This document shows, piece by piece, positions 44,243 through 53,109 of a stretch of DNA of 64,000 bases (the first letter of the stretch is position 1; every line of letters starts with the position of its first letter). The notes beneath the pieces are model-generated. The model was not told the origin of the DNA, ran no database searches, and was given only the letters and a program-made list of their open reading frames with translations. The position numbers and the translations under genes were made by a program. The DNA is from Parachlamydiales bacterium (GTDB lineage Bacteria; Chlamydiota; Chlamydiia; Chlamydiales; SM23-39). The stretch lies in contig JAIBBX010000004.1 of the NCBI GenBank assembly GCA_019694475.1, forward strand, positions 1 through 64,000. The letters are read 5' to 3'.

Positions 44243-44958
44243 AACAATTTCTCTAAAATATTTTGTTCGATTGGACGAACACCCTTCGCATCGACTTGGC
44301 TGCGGGACGGGATACAGCCCTTCAAGTTCATGAGCGGGTGGGAAAAACTCTCTTTGCCAATGAGTGTGCCTGGATTGAGAACACAATTGCAACCAATTTG
44401 CGTAAGGTCGCCAACAACGGCCCCGAATTTCTTTAGGCCGGTCTTCCATCTCTTCCCATCTACAGGAATCGACACCTCTCTTCGGTCCAGCCTGAGGTTA
44501 GCGCACTTGACCCCAGCCCCTAAATTCACCGAATTTCCCAAGATCGAATCGCCGGCATAAACAAAATGGGTCGCCGCCGCGTGATTCAGAAGGATTGAAT
44601 GTTTGAGCTCCGAACTATGTCCTATATGGCACCCATCGCCGAGAATCACCTCTTCGCGAAGGTAGGCCCCATGCCTGATGACGCAATTTTTTCCTATGAT
44701 GCAAGGCCCGATAATCATTACGCCCGGTTCAATCACGGTTCCTTTCCCAATAGAAATTAAAGAGGGATTTTGAAGAAAGACCCCATTTGGAATCTCAATC
44801 TCAATTCGGAAGTGATGCCTTGCCATGTAATCTCCAATGGCAGAAAGGGCTGTCCAGACCGGCTCGCCTTCTTTCCAAAGAGATCGATGCTCAAAGTCGT
44901 CTAAAAAAAGGTATGTAGGTACGTTGATCACGTCCCCATTATAGCGCGAACTCCCCAC
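44212..44958 (-). CDS. Left-handed beta-helix protein (GlmU C-terminal-like)
   Basis: 248 residues of hexapeptide repeats: GKGTVIEPGVMIIGPCIIGKNCVIRHGAYL, VILGDGCHIGHSSELKHSILL, then NLGAGVKCANLRLD. This matches the acyltransferase half of GlmU without its uridylyltransferase half. It may transfer an acetyl or acyl group to a sugar phosphate. Start is the GTG at 44958, though a GTG at 44931 fits equally. Its stop lies 31 bases inside ispA's start region, so the two are coupled. Confidence 0.75.
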   Translation of the reverse strand: MGSSRYNGDVINVPTYLFLDDFEHRSLWKEGEPVWTALSAIGDYMARHHFRIEIEIPNGVFLQNPSLISIGKGTVIEPGVMIIGPCIIGKNCVIRHGAYLREEVILGDGCHIGHSSELKHSILLNHAAATHFVYAGDSILGNSVNLGAGVKCANLRLDRREVSIPVDGKRWKTGLKKFGAVVGDLTQIGCNCVLNPGTLIGKESFSHPLMNLKGCIPSRSQVDAKGVRPIEQNILEKLLWQSSSTAPK

Positions 44959-45056
44959 AACTCATAGGAATATTTATCTTTATATGTATATAATTTCATT
45001 CTCTTCTGTTGTTGTGGAAATGTTGATAGAATAGGCGTCCTTAGGAGAGGAAAAAA

Positions 45057-45155
45057 ATGGTTCATAACTTGTCGATTTCCCGTTCAAAAGTGCCCACTTT
45101 TCAACAAAGGAAAATTTTGCGAACAGTTCATGAACAACCTTTGAACAAGTTATGA
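45057..45155 (+). CDS. 32-residue leader ORF upstream of an RNA methyltransferase
   Basis: AGGAGAGG about seven bases before an ATG gives a strong start. The 32-codon ORF ends in a TGA that overlaps the ATG of the methyltransferase (ATGA, 45152-45155), so the two are translationally coupled. The peptide is basic (Arg, Lys, Gln). Its own start region lies in the left arm of a 13-base repeat whose right arm covers the next ATG. It probably regulates rather than acts as a protein. Confidence 0.65.
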   Translation: MVHNLSISRSKVPTFQQRKILRTVHEQPLNKL

Positions 45156-45157
45156 AC
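45060..45157 (+). promoter_or_regulatory. Structured leader RNA with the methyltransferase start sequestered
   Basis: GTTCATAACTTGT (45060-45072) is perfectly complementary to ACAAGTTATGAAC (45145-45157), which contains the methyltransferase ATG. Nested inside are AAAAGTG-CC-CACTTTT (45086-45101), CAAAGG/CCTTTG (45105-45110/45138-45143) and the palindrome GTTCATGAAC (45126-45135). GTTCA and TGAAC each occur three times, so alternative pairings are possible. Confidence 0.65.
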
Positions 45158-46213
45158 AAACCTTCCGCATGCCCCCATTTTTCTCTTTGCAGCGGCTGCG
45201 AGCTGCCCGAACCTTACAATCCGCCCGTTTGGCAAGAAGCTCTCGCATTCTTTCGTGAAAATGGAGTGGAGCCTGAATTTGTATCGGATGGCTTTTCCCA
45301 GACTAGAATGAAGGCCAAGCTGGCCATTCGAAATGGGCCGGCCCTGGGGCTTTTCAAAAAGGGGACGCACGAGGTTCTGTCCATTCCAAAATGTCTTGTC
45401 CATCATCCGTCGATTAACAAGGCTGCAGCCATATTACAAGAAGAAATTTCACGCCAAAAGGTGGAGCCATATGATGAGGCTCGCAGGTGCGGCGTGCTGC
45501 GCTACGCGCAATTCTTTGTAGAAGCGAAGACGGGGCGCGTTCAGCTTGCCTTAGTCGCGACCAAAGAAATCGAGGCATTTTGCAAAGTGCTTGCCAAACA
45601 CGATATTTGGCACTCTATTTGGCAAAACATTCACACCCAGCCCACAAACGCTATTTTCGGATCTACATGGAAATGTCTTCATGGAGAACCTTTTCTTTGG
45701 CAGCCGATTGGATCGCATTCATTTCCTTTTCACCCTGCCGCATTCTCTCAAGCGCACTTCCCTCTATTTGAGAAAATGATTCAAAAAATCGACAGCTGGA
45801 TTGAGCCGAATCAACGCATCATTGAATTGTATGCAGGCGTCGGTGCGATCGGTCTTTCATTAAAGGCCTCGTCGCTTGCTCTCGTTGAAAACAATCCATT
45901 TGCGCACCTTTCTTTCCAGCAAATGCAAAGAAATGTTCCCTATTTCTGTATCGATGCCAAAGAAGCAGAGCTTTCGGGCTATGATGTAACGATCGTGGAT
46001 CCGCCAAGAAAGGGGCTCGATCCAGAAATCATACCCAAAATTGTCTCACCCAATCTGATTTACGTAAGCTGTCAATTCAGCAGTTTTCAGCGCGATGCTA
46101 AGAAGCTTTTGGAGTTGGGGTGGAAGCTCAAAAAAGGGGCCGGGTTTCTTTTATTTCCCGGCACCAACCACGTAGAAATTGTGGCTCAGTTCGCTTTTTC
46201 CCTTTTGCACTGA
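45152..46213 (+). CDS. RNA 5-methyluridine methyltransferase (RlmC/RlmD/TrmA family)
   Basis: 353 residues. The N-terminal Cys cluster CPHFSLCSGC (C7, C13, C16) with C81 (PKCLVHH) would hold a 4Fe-4S centre as in RlmC/RlmD. The SAM domain has ELYAGVGAIGLSL, DPPRKGL (283-289), the catalytic C307 (YVSCQFSSF) and the general base E342 (HVEIV). It methylates uridine C5 in rRNA or tRNA; which position is not decidable. The TRAM domain of RlmD is missing, so RlmC-like is more likely. Translation appears controlled by the leader ORF. Confidence 0.88.
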   Translation: MNKPSACPHFSLCSGCELPEPYNPPVWQEALAFFRENGVEPEFVSDGFSQTRMKAKLAIRNGPALGLFKKGTHEVLSIPKCLVHHPSINKAAAILQEEISRQKVEPYDEARRCGVLRYAQFFVEAKTGRVQLALVATKEIEAFCKVLAKHDIWHSIWQNIHTQPTNAIFGSTWKCLHGEPFLWQPIGSHSFPFHPAAFSQAHFPLFEKMIQKIDSWIEPNQRIIELYAGVGAIGLSLKASSLALVENNPFAHLSFQQMQRNVPYFCIDAKEAELSGYDVTIVDPPRKGLDPEIIPKIVSPNLIYVSCQFSSFQRDAKKLLELGWKLKKGAGFLLFPGTNHVEIVAQFAFSLLH

Positions 46214-46488
46214 ACAGAAATGTTCAATGATTTAGAAAGTTCTTTCAACCCATCGAAAGCTCTTGCCAATTCTCTGGAGATTTTTAGTGCCAGTCCATCA
46301 TTTGCATCGGGATTTTGGACGTTAACCGTTTTTTTAAAAACTCGCATGGCCTCTTGAGCATTAAGATATTTTATAGCCGCTTCCTTGCAGGCCGAGACGT
46401 TTTGATCTGTCAGCGAATCTTTTTGGCCCAAAAGTTCAACAGAAAATTGTGCAGATTCGAGAACCACATTCATTGATACGGATATCAT
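46186..46488 (-). CDS. Small hypothetical protein
   Basis: 100 residues, mostly helical, no known domain. An AAGGA site seven bases before the ATG at 46488 supports translation. It overlaps the convergent methyltransferase by 28 bases. Residues are mixed charged; no export signal. Confidence 0.5.
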   Translation of the reverse strand: MISVSMNVVLESAQFSVELLGQKDSLTDQNVSACKEAAIKYLNAQEAMRVFKKTVNVQNPDANDGLALKISRELARAFDGLKELSKSLNISVQCKREKAN

Positions 46489-46557
46489 TGTATTTTCCTT
46501 ATTTTTAACCGAGACAGAATCGCAGAAAATGAAGTAAAAAACAACGGTATTAACGAA

Positions 46558-49278
46558 TTAACGTGACTGGTTCGTATATCCCCATCTTTGAAGGGAGGGA
46601 TAATATTTTCGATAATTGTCGTCCTGAATCCAAGGGCAGTTGTCTATTTCGAGAGATGGTCTGTCTTTTGCTTGAGCAAATAACCCATTGGCAAAATCCC
46701 TTCCTACATATTTTATGCAAAAGAGATCATCGTAAAAGGGCAAGGGGCCAGTGAACTCTTCAATCAAATCGAAAATACTCCCGATCTGTTGGTCGGCTAC
46801 TGATACGATATTCCCCGCAAGCTGTGGTTCCTTGTAAAAAATCGTGAAGGGAGAGCCGATGAAGGCGTTCGGGTAATAGACCCTCCACCGTTCCGTATTG
46901 GTATCGACGTTGAAAGGGCCGGGAGTGAAAGGAGAACTATTGATCAATCCAAATATGTTATTTTGATTTTGTCTTGCTGTAAAAATCTGTACCGGGATGG
47001 GGGGCGCTCCTGGATTAATTTCTGCCGTTGGATCTAGGAAAAATGTGCCGTTGCCAATCAAGGGCGCAGCAGGATTCAGATTATCGACGACTAAAGTCAC
47101 TGAGCCAAGCATGCCAAACCCTGCGAAGCCGATGCTGCTTTGAGGCCCGATACTGATATTTTGATCTGCTATGACAGTGACAGTCCCTGTATTCATGAAC
47201 CCAGAAATGATGTGAGAAGAGAGGCCGAGGGTTACGCTTCCGCCCGCATAAATATCAACAAGCGAGTCGCTGCCTAAAATCGCTGCAGGGAATCCAGCTC
47301 CGCTTGGGTTCTCAACCAGCACGTTATTTCCAGCATTGATATCGAGGATTCCAAGAGCAATGATCATACTCCTTGCCGAACCGAAATTTTGAACCGTCAC
47401 ATCGCGACCCACATTCAAAGTCAGGGGTCCGTTTGAATTGATTTGCGAAACTCCATTTGAGTTTGAAGTAATCAACAAATCCCGGCCGATATTGAAAATA
47501 GCTCCCAATCCGAGAGGAACAAACCCTCCATCAGAAGAGCTCGAACGGAGAAGGAAAAGATCTCCCCCAATATTGGCTGTTAAGAATGAATTTTGAAAAT
47601 TGAACTCATAGTCTCCCCCCATTGTGTTCGCATCGCAAAGAAAATCTGCGCCCACATTGAATGTTGAGGGTAGTCCTGTTGCACTGTTGCAATTGGTGTT
47701 AATAAACCCGCCATTTGCAAAAACTTGGTAATTTTGTCCCACAGAAAAATCGAAATAGTTATTCGATTGAATTGTGATGATCGGGTTGTTAGCCGAATCG
47801 ACGAAAAAATTGCCATTCGGCACATTGATCAAGACTGGGCCGGCCAAAGGGCCTCCGATTGTAATGTTGTCAGAGCTTGTCACGGATGAGATGGAGAGGT
47901 TCCCTGATGCAACAGAAATATTCAATACTCCTGTATTGACATTCGTCCCTATGGTGACCGTCCCCCCGCCGTTTCCCCCGATGAACGACATTCCGCTGGT
48001 TGCAGCTAGGGAAATGTTTCCGTCCGTTGTTGCAGAAGATGGGTTTGTGCTGGCGGTATTTCCGAAGACGATTGTGGGAGCTGTCATATTGATATTTCCC
48101 GTAGAGGTACAGGTAATGTCTCCTTGGATCGAGATAAGGCTATCGGCGATTAAGTTGAGGTTGTTGGGAAGAGCCCAAGAAACTGTGTTCCCAGCGACGA
48201 GAGTGATGGTTCCTGTACCGAATGAACCTGCCGAGGTGAGGATGTTGACTGTTCCTGCCGCTAGGCCATTGTTGAGGTCGGCTACGTCAAGCTGTCCAGG
48301 TCCGATAGCAGGGTTATACGTGGGTGCAGCAAACGCGGGATTGCTGTTCCCTGCGCCGCCGAAGTTGTCGATGGTCACATCGCCTGGATCGAGGAACAGC
48401 TCTCCTCCTCGGCCAATCTCCGCTTTTCCGTTGTAAATCCATTCGTTCGGAGAGGAAACTTCGATGCGCCCCCCTTTCCCACTGCCTGCTGGGAGGGCGC
48501 TCGCTTTCCCTCGAAAATCGATCCGGTCATCTCCCCACAAAACGATCATGCCTCCATTTCCATCTTCGGTCGCGTTAGCTTGAAGGGCAGCGCCTGTTTG
48601 GATTTCGGTCGTTGAAGCAGAGCGGATGTCGGCATTCAAATTCTGAAAATCGGCGCCGACAAGAATCGTCCCGCCGCATCGTGGCCCGCTAGAATCGATG
48701 AGAGCTCCATCCGCCAGTTTGATATGTTCGCCCAAGACTTCGATTCTTCCTGAAGGAGCCTCCATCGTTCCGCTTACGCTCACCGAATCGGCCAGCAATA
48801 AAATTGACCCGTTTACCTCTTTTAAAGCATTTGCGCGGAGGATCCCATCCATATTAATGGCTCCGTCTCCCAGCGGTAAATCGGCGGAGCGTACTATCGT
48901 CCAATTATCTTTCTCGACAAGGTCGACAACAGATGCGATAAATTCAGATGCATGGATGATGCCGGTCTTGCTGACAATGACTCCCATCGGATTGACTAAA
49001 ATGACCTTGCCGTTGGCCTCTAATAAGCCATCGATGAGCGAAGGGGTGAATCCTGTGACGCGGTTCAACACAGCCGAAGAGGTGTTCGGCTGGATGAAAC
49101 GAGTGATTTCCTCCGAGCCGATTGAAAAAGACTCCCAATCGATGATAGTCCTGTCTTGGGCGATGATTTCAAGAAGAAACCCTTCTGTGCGGAAATTCCC
49201 TTCCCCGTCGATTACGACAGGATTAGTTGGATTTGCCAAAAGGGAAGAAATGAATCCGAAAATGAGCAAATTTCTCAT
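46558..49278 (-). CDS. Filamentous-haemagglutinin-like secreted exoprotein (TpsA type)
   Basis: 906 residues. A short signal peptide is followed by a two-partner-secretion domain (about residues 15-260): FLLEIIAQDRTIIDWESFSIGSEE, RFIQPN and the NPMG variant of the usual NPNG motif (KVILVNPMGVIVSKTG). The central part (to ~850) is Gly/Asn/Ser-rich beta-helix repeats. The C-terminus is not a beta-barrel, so a separate TpsB is expected; none is in the window. It would be secreted and may bind host surfaces. Confidence 0.8.
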   Translation of the reverse strand: MRNLLIFGFISSLLANPTNPVVIDGEGNFRTEGFLLEIIAQDRTIIDWESFSIGSEEITRFIQPNTSSAVLNRVTGFTPSLIDGLLEANGKVILVNPMGVIVSKTGIIHASEFIASVVDLVEKDNWTIVRSADLPLGDGAINMDGILRANALKEVNGSILLLADSVSVSGTMEAPSGRIEVLGEHIKLADGALIDSSGPRCGGTILVGADFQNLNADIRSASTTEIQTGAALQANATEDGNGGMIVLWGDDRIDFRGKASALPAGSGKGGRIEVSSPNEWIYNGKAEIGRGGELFLDPGDVTIDNFGGAGNSNPAFAAPTYNPAIGPGQLDVADLNNGLAAGTVNILTSAGSFGTGTITLVAGNTVSWALPNNLNLIADSLISIQGDITCTSTGNINMTAPTIVFGNTASTNPSSATTDGNISLAATSGMSFIGGNGGGTVTIGTNVNTGVLNISVASGNLSISSVTSSDNITIGGPLAGPVLINVPNGNFFVDSANNPIITIQSNNYFDFSVGQNYQVFANGGFINTNCNSATGLPSTFNVGADFLCDANTMGGDYEFNFQNSFLTANIGGDLFLLRSSSSDGGFVPLGLGAIFNIGRDLLITSNSNGVSQINSNGPLTLNVGRDVTVQNFGSARSMIIALGILDINAGNNVLVENPSGAGFPAAILGSDSLVDIYAGGSVTLGLSSHIISGFMNTGTVTVIADQNISIGPQSSIGFAGFGMLGSVTLVVDNLNPAAPLIGNGTFFLDPTAEINPGAPPIPVQIFTARQNQNNIFGLINSSPFTPGPFNVDTNTERWRVYYPNAFIGSPFTIFYKEPQLAGNIVSVADQQIGSIFDLIEEFTGPLPFYDDLFCIKYVGRDFANGLFAQAKDRPSLEIDNCPWIQDDNYRKYYPSLQRWGYTNQSR

Positions 49279-49440
49279 GCCATCACAAAAATTAATGGCT
49301 GTGTGCAGCCGTTTTTGTTTCTTGCATATATGAAACCATTCTTTTCGGCAAGCTCAGAGCCCCTTTTAGGACAAACTATGCCATAGGTCATAACCTTCTA
49401 TTACGATCGTTTAATAGAGCGAAGAGCGCGGCATGGTCTA

Positions 49441-50451
49441 TTATTTATCATCCTTGACGATGTAGCGTTTGAACGACTCTTCATGCCAGTGCTGATAGGT
49501 GCATGGATCGCCCGCTTGACCGCCATATCGGGCATCTTGGGTCAAGGTAGAAACGGAATGGATCAATGTATCGAAAGGAGCGTTGAAAAAGAGAGCCATT
49601 GCATAGCGCTCAATTTGTGCGCAGTTTGCTTTATGAACCTTATGTTCAGTCGCTCGTATAGCGTCATCTGTAGCAAGTTGTCCGAATTCGCCCACCTGGA
49701 ACATGAGTACTTCAGGATCTGCGATCACTTTTTTGAATCGGTCTCCTATTCTGACAAACAATCCTGCTTCGATTGGTTCAGTCACTTCGACGCCTTCTAC
49801 AAAGTAAGCGGCAGGCGTGATTGCTGTAAACATTCCATGATCATAGTGAGCCCCGCACCAATAGGGATTGTCCTGTAAGGTGTCCGCGGATTTTTGATAA
49901 TAGAGCATTCGTCCAACTTGAGGGGTATCTCCTAAAAATATCCCAAGACGAGGTCCAATGAGATCGATTTTCTCCATCACAAGCTTGGCCGTCTCCGCCA
50001 TGATGATTCCTAGATCTTGGTAGGGCGATTGTAAATCAACCTCTTTCGGCCACTTGTTTTCTCTGCTATCTGGAACATAGGCATAGTATGAGTTTTTGAG
50101 ATCATCAATGACCCACCTTCCGTCTGGACGCTTGAATTTTTCTTTCCCCTTTTCATATCCGAGAAACATCTCTCCCTCGTTCGGAGCGTAGGACTCTTTG
50201 ATTTCTTCAGGAAGTGCACAAAATTCGCGTGCTCTTGCAACATATTGCCGCAATTTTTCTCTGTATTCGGGAATTCCTCGAATGCCCACTATTCCCTTTT
50301 CAAAAAGGGCCTTTTCTAAAGTGCTAACAGCTTCAGGATCGTTCTGAATGAATGCCTCATAAGAAATCACATCCAAATCGAGAATCTCAATTTCTTCGGC
50401 ATAAGCGAAGATTGCAAATAGAAACATCAAAGAAAAATGCCATTTCTTCAT
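49441..50451 (-). CDS. Exported 2OG-Fe(II) oxygenase (isopenicillin N synthase family)
   Basis: 336 residues with a signal peptide (MKKWHFSLMFLFAIFAYA). The jelly-roll motif HxD (H202, D204 in AHYDHGMF), distal His (H270 or H273) and R282 near ERYAMALFF hold iron and 2-oxoglutarate. Residues ~22-120 match the N-terminal domain of the IPNS family. GAGGG seven bases before the ATG. Most such enzymes are cytoplasmic; an exported one needs iron and 2OG outside. The substrate is unknown. Confidence 0.8.
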   Translation of the reverse strand: MKKWHFSLMFLFAIFAYAEEIEILDLDVISYEAFIQNDPEAVSTLEKALFEKGIVGIRGIPEYREKLRQYVARAREFCALPEEIKESYAPNEGEMFLGYEKGKEKFKRPDGRWVIDDLKNSYYAYVPDSRENKWPKEVDLQSPYQDLGIIMAETAKLVMEKIDLIGPRLGIFLGDTPQVGRMLYYQKSADTLQDNPYWCGAHYDHGMFTAITPAAYFVEGVEVTEPIEAGLFVRIGDRFKKVIADPEVLMFQVGEFGQLATDDAIRATEHKVHKANCAQIERYAMALFFNAPFDTLIHSVSTLTQDARYGGQAGDPCTYQHWHEESFKRYIVKDDK

Positions 50452-50529
50452 AGATCGCCCTCAATATTTTTGAGAGAAAAAAATATATTGAGTTTCAGAT
50501 TTTCTGCAATCCATTTTATCGAAAAAGAA

Positions 50530-50604
50530 TCTGGGTGAGAGGATTTGAACCTCCGACCTCTTGCACCCCATGCAAACGCGCTAGCCAAGCTGCGCTACAC
50601 CCAG
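50530..50604 (-). tRNA. tRNA-Pro (anticodon GGG)
   Basis: Read on the minus strand: seven-base acceptor stem CTGGGTG/CACCCAG, D-arm with GCGC stem, anticodon arm TTTGC-ATGGGGT-GCAAG giving anticodon GGG, variable AGGTC, T-arm GGAGG-TTCAAAT-CCTCT. Discriminator A; CCA is not encoded. A T-rich stretch follows. Confidence 0.93.
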
Positions 50605-50868
50605 ATGATCAGATAGAACGGCCGCAAGACCCTCGAATTGGATCTCGGAACGCTTGAACTCTTTAACCCCGTGGCGCGCACATTCTTCAACAATCTTTTC
50701 AAGAGTGTCGCCAGGGTGAAGTTCGAGTGCTGTAATGTCGACGGAAATCGAGGCAGAAAAGACTACCCCGTTTCTCAATCCTTTCACTCGGAAGTTTGCG
50801 AAAATCGCATCTTTTTTGCGTGTGATGTTCGTAAATCGGATCAGATTATTTTCAGCCAAGTTTTTCAT
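50581..50868 (-). CDS. Small hypothetical protein whose end overlaps the tRNA gene
   Basis: 95 residues. Chlamydia carries a similar small ORF beside ung, as I recall. The frame is open much further upstream, but GGAG sits five bases before the ATG at 50868. Its last eight codons lie inside the tRNA-Pro 5' end, so one RNA strand encodes both. SISVDITALELHPGDTLEKIVEECARHGVKEF looks like a compact alpha/beta domain; the function is unknown. Confidence 0.65.
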   Translation of the reverse strand: MKNLAENNLIRFTNITRKKDAIFANFRVKGLRNGVVFSASISVDITALELHPGDTLEKIVEECARHGVKEFKRSEIQFEGLAAVLSDHLGVAQLG

Positions 50869-50961
50869 ATGCTCCACAAAAAGGTTCAATGTTAGTCGCT
50901 TCCATTTCTTTCTGTCAACCTTGACCCGTAAAAAGATTTGCTGATAAGCTGGGCTCCTATT

Positions 50962-51663
50962 ATGGCATTGGTCGCTGAAAAAATTGCTTACATGGAAGCC
51001 TCTTGGCTTGCAAAACTCCAAGACGAGTTCGATAAGCCCTATATCAAACAGCTCGAAGCCTTTTTGGCCAGCGAGATCCGTTCGGGAGCTGTGATTTATC
51101 CGCCATTCGAACTCATCTTCAACGCCTTCTGCCAGACTCCGTACGATCAGGTGAAGGTGGTCATCATGGGCCAAGACCCTTATCATGGCGAAGGGCAAGC
51201 TCATGGGTTATCGTTTAGCGTTCCAAAAGGCGTTGCACAGCCCCCGTCCTTGCAAAATATTTTTAAAGAGTTGAAGGAAGATTTGGGATTAGAGCCTCCG
51301 AATCATGGCTGTCTGATTGACTGGGCAAAACAAGGTGTAATGCTTCTCAATGCAACTCTTACGGTTAGAGATGGCGAACCGAAGTCTCATTTTGGCAGAG
51401 GATGGGAGATATTTACGGATCGGGTCATTCAGCTTCTTTGCGCAAGAAAGGATCCCATTGTATTCATCCTTTGGGGAAAATCCGCTGCTGAAAAGTTTGA
51501 CCACATCTGCTCGAATGCTCCTCACCATCTTGTATTGAAAGCTTCGCATCCATCCCCTTTTTCTGCTTATACGGGTTTTTTTGGATGCCGCCACTTTTCT
51601 AAGACCAATGAGTTTTTGATAAAAGCGGGGAAAACGCCGATCAATTGGGCGATTGAATCATGA
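50962..51663 (+). CDS. ung: Uracil-DNA glycosylase
   Basis: 233 residues. It removes uracil from DNA. GQDPYHGEGQAHGLSFSVP holds the catalytic Asp (residue 72), and HPSPFSAYTGFFGCRHF is the leucine/minor-groove loop with the catalytic His. The frame begins at a TTG (50938), but the ATG at 50962 gives the family N-terminus. Its stop overlaps the next gene's ATG by four bases. Confidence 0.95.
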   Translation: MALVAEKIAYMEASWLAKLQDEFDKPYIKQLEAFLASEIRSGAVIYPPFELIFNAFCQTPYDQVKVVIMGQDPYHGEGQAHGLSFSVPKGVAQPPSLQNIFKELKEDLGLEPPNHGCLIDWAKQGVMLLNATLTVRDGEPKSHFGRGWEIFTDRVIQLLCARKDPIVFILWGKSAAEKFDHICSNAPHHLVLKASHPSPFSAYTGFFGCRHFSKTNEFLIKAGKTPINWAIES

Positions 51664-52889
51664 TGCTGGAATCAAAGCGGATCAGTTTTTTCACACTCAG
51701 CTTCACCTTTTTTGTCGATTATCTGAGCTGGGCTGTTGTCTTTCCCATTTTCGCCCCCTATTTTCTCGATGTGAACAATCAATTGTTCTCTCCGGAGACG
51801 CCGACGGGAACAAGGACCATGATCCTCGGTTTTTTTCTCATGGCATTTTCTCTAGGACAATTTTTGGGAGCTCCCCTTATTGGCGAATATGCTGATAAGC
51901 ATGGCAGAAAAAAAGCGCTCGTGTGGAGCGTATTGATCGTCTTTTTAGGTCTTGTTCTCACAGCCTATAGTATGGGAAACAATGATTTATTCGGTCTTTT
52001 TGCTGGGCGTCTTATTACAGGGATCTTCTCGAGCAGCACAAGTTTGTGCCTAAGCTGCGCAAGCGATCTCAGCGATGATGAGAAGGGCAAGATGAAAAAT
52101 TTTGGAATCCTTTCCATGCTCGGAGGATTTGCCTTTGTCTTAGGAGCGTTTGCGGGGGGGAAACTTTCCGATCCGACAGTGAGCGCCTATTTTTCAGCCA
52201 ATATTCCGATTTGGATTGCGGCAGGGTTTACCTTGATTAACCTTATTTTTATTTTTTTTGGATTTCGAGAAACTTCGGTGGTCAATCCCGATGTGAAATT
52301 CCATTTTCTAGAATCGTTTCAAAATATTAAGCTCGCTTTGAAAACAGAAAAAATCAAACGGATCTACATGATCTATTTCCTGTTTTTCACTGCGTGGACC
52401 ATTCTTTTTCAGTTCATTCCCGTTCTGACTGTCGAACGATTCTATTACACCAATTCCAATATCGGAGACCTAGCCCTCTTTATGGGTGTCTGCTGGGCGA
52501 TCGGATCGGGATATATCAACAATTTTTTCGTGCATCGATTCGATTCAAAGCGCGTTTTAGAATTTTGCCTCATCGGCTTTACCGTTCTATGTGCCTTAAT
52601 CGTATATCCTCATCACATTTACTCATTGATGCCGATCATCGGCATTTGCGTCATTCTTGGCAGCATCGCATGGCCTATCTGCGCTGGCGCGATTTCCAAT
52701 ACAGCTCCTCCGCAAATGCAGGGAAAAATCATGGGCTTAAGCCAATCTGTTCAGTCTTTTGCTATGACGGTCGGTCCAGTCATTGGGGGCATTGCGTTTA
52801 AGTCTTCTTTGGAGCTCCCTTTTTTCATTGCCTCAGGAATCAGTTTTGTGTCTGTCGTCATCTATTATTTCGCTTTGAAAAATCGTTGA
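51660..52889 (+). CDS. MFS transporter (TetA-like 12-TM)
   Basis: 409 residues with about 12 membrane segments. The motif-A stretch GEYADKHGRKKAL after TM2 and a GRLITGIF segment are typical of the drug:H+ antiporter group. Substrate unknown. It overlaps ung by four bases, so it is probably translated as part of the same mRNA, and is followed by a HlyD-family gene that could serve efflux. Confidence 0.85.
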   Translation: MMLESKRISFFTLSFTFFVDYLSWAVVFPIFAPYFLDVNNQLFSPETPTGTRTMILGFFLMAFSLGQFLGAPLIGEYADKHGRKKALVWSVLIVFLGLVLTAYSMGNNDLFGLFAGRLITGIFSSSTSLCLSCASDLSDDEKGKMKNFGILSMLGGFAFVLGAFAGGKLSDPTVSAYFSANIPIWIAAGFTLINLIFIFFGFRETSVVNPDVKFHFLESFQNIKLALKTEKIKRIYMIYFLFFTAWTILFQFIPVLTVERFYYTNSNIGDLALFMGVCWAIGSGYINNFFVHRFDSKRVLEFCLIGFTVLCALIVYPHHIYSLMPIIGICVILGSIAWPICAGAISNTAPPQMQGKIMGLSQSVQSFAMTVGPVIGGIAFKSSLELPFFIASGISFVSVVIYYFALKNR

Positions 52890-52920
52890 AACAAGCGGCC
52901 ATATCATTTATTCTGAAAAT

Positions 52921-53109
52921 ATGCGCGAATGGATTGAAGAGATCACCGATTACATGCAGGAAAAAGAAAACGTTCCTCTGCCAATCGTTGATTTGTCAGA
53001 AGAATTTCATCAAGCAGCTTTAGAAACAGAGATGTTTTTACAGGCGACAAGCGAACTTCAATCCGCAATCACTTCGATCGTGGGGAAAATGGAACATGCA
53101 AACTCTTGA
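52921..53109 (+). CDS. Small hypothetical protein before hlyD
   Basis: 62 residues, acidic and helical (MREWIEEITDYMQEKENVPLPIVDLSEEF). It overlaps the HlyD gene by 14 bases, which suggests coupling. No family recognised. Confidence 0.45.
   Translation: MREWIEEITDYMQEKENVPLPIVDLSEEFHQAALETEMFLQATSELQSAITSIVGKMEHANS

Noticed and set aside
44243..44449. N-terminal extension of ispA by 69 codons
   Set aside because: It lies within the GlmU-like gene in another frame and is rich in Cys and Arg, unlike the prenyl synthase family.
47774..48436. Plus-strand ORF of 220 residues opposite the haemagglutinin-like gene
   Set aside because: Antisense shadow of a long repetitive gene; composition is typical of a mirror frame.
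48698..49333. Plus-strand ORF of 211 residues opposite the same gene
   Set aside because: Same reason; the minus frame holds a clear TPS domain.
50869..51204. N-terminal extension of the tRNA-overlapping ORF
   Set aside because: It lies opposite ung; a good GGAG and ATG at 50868 mark the true start.
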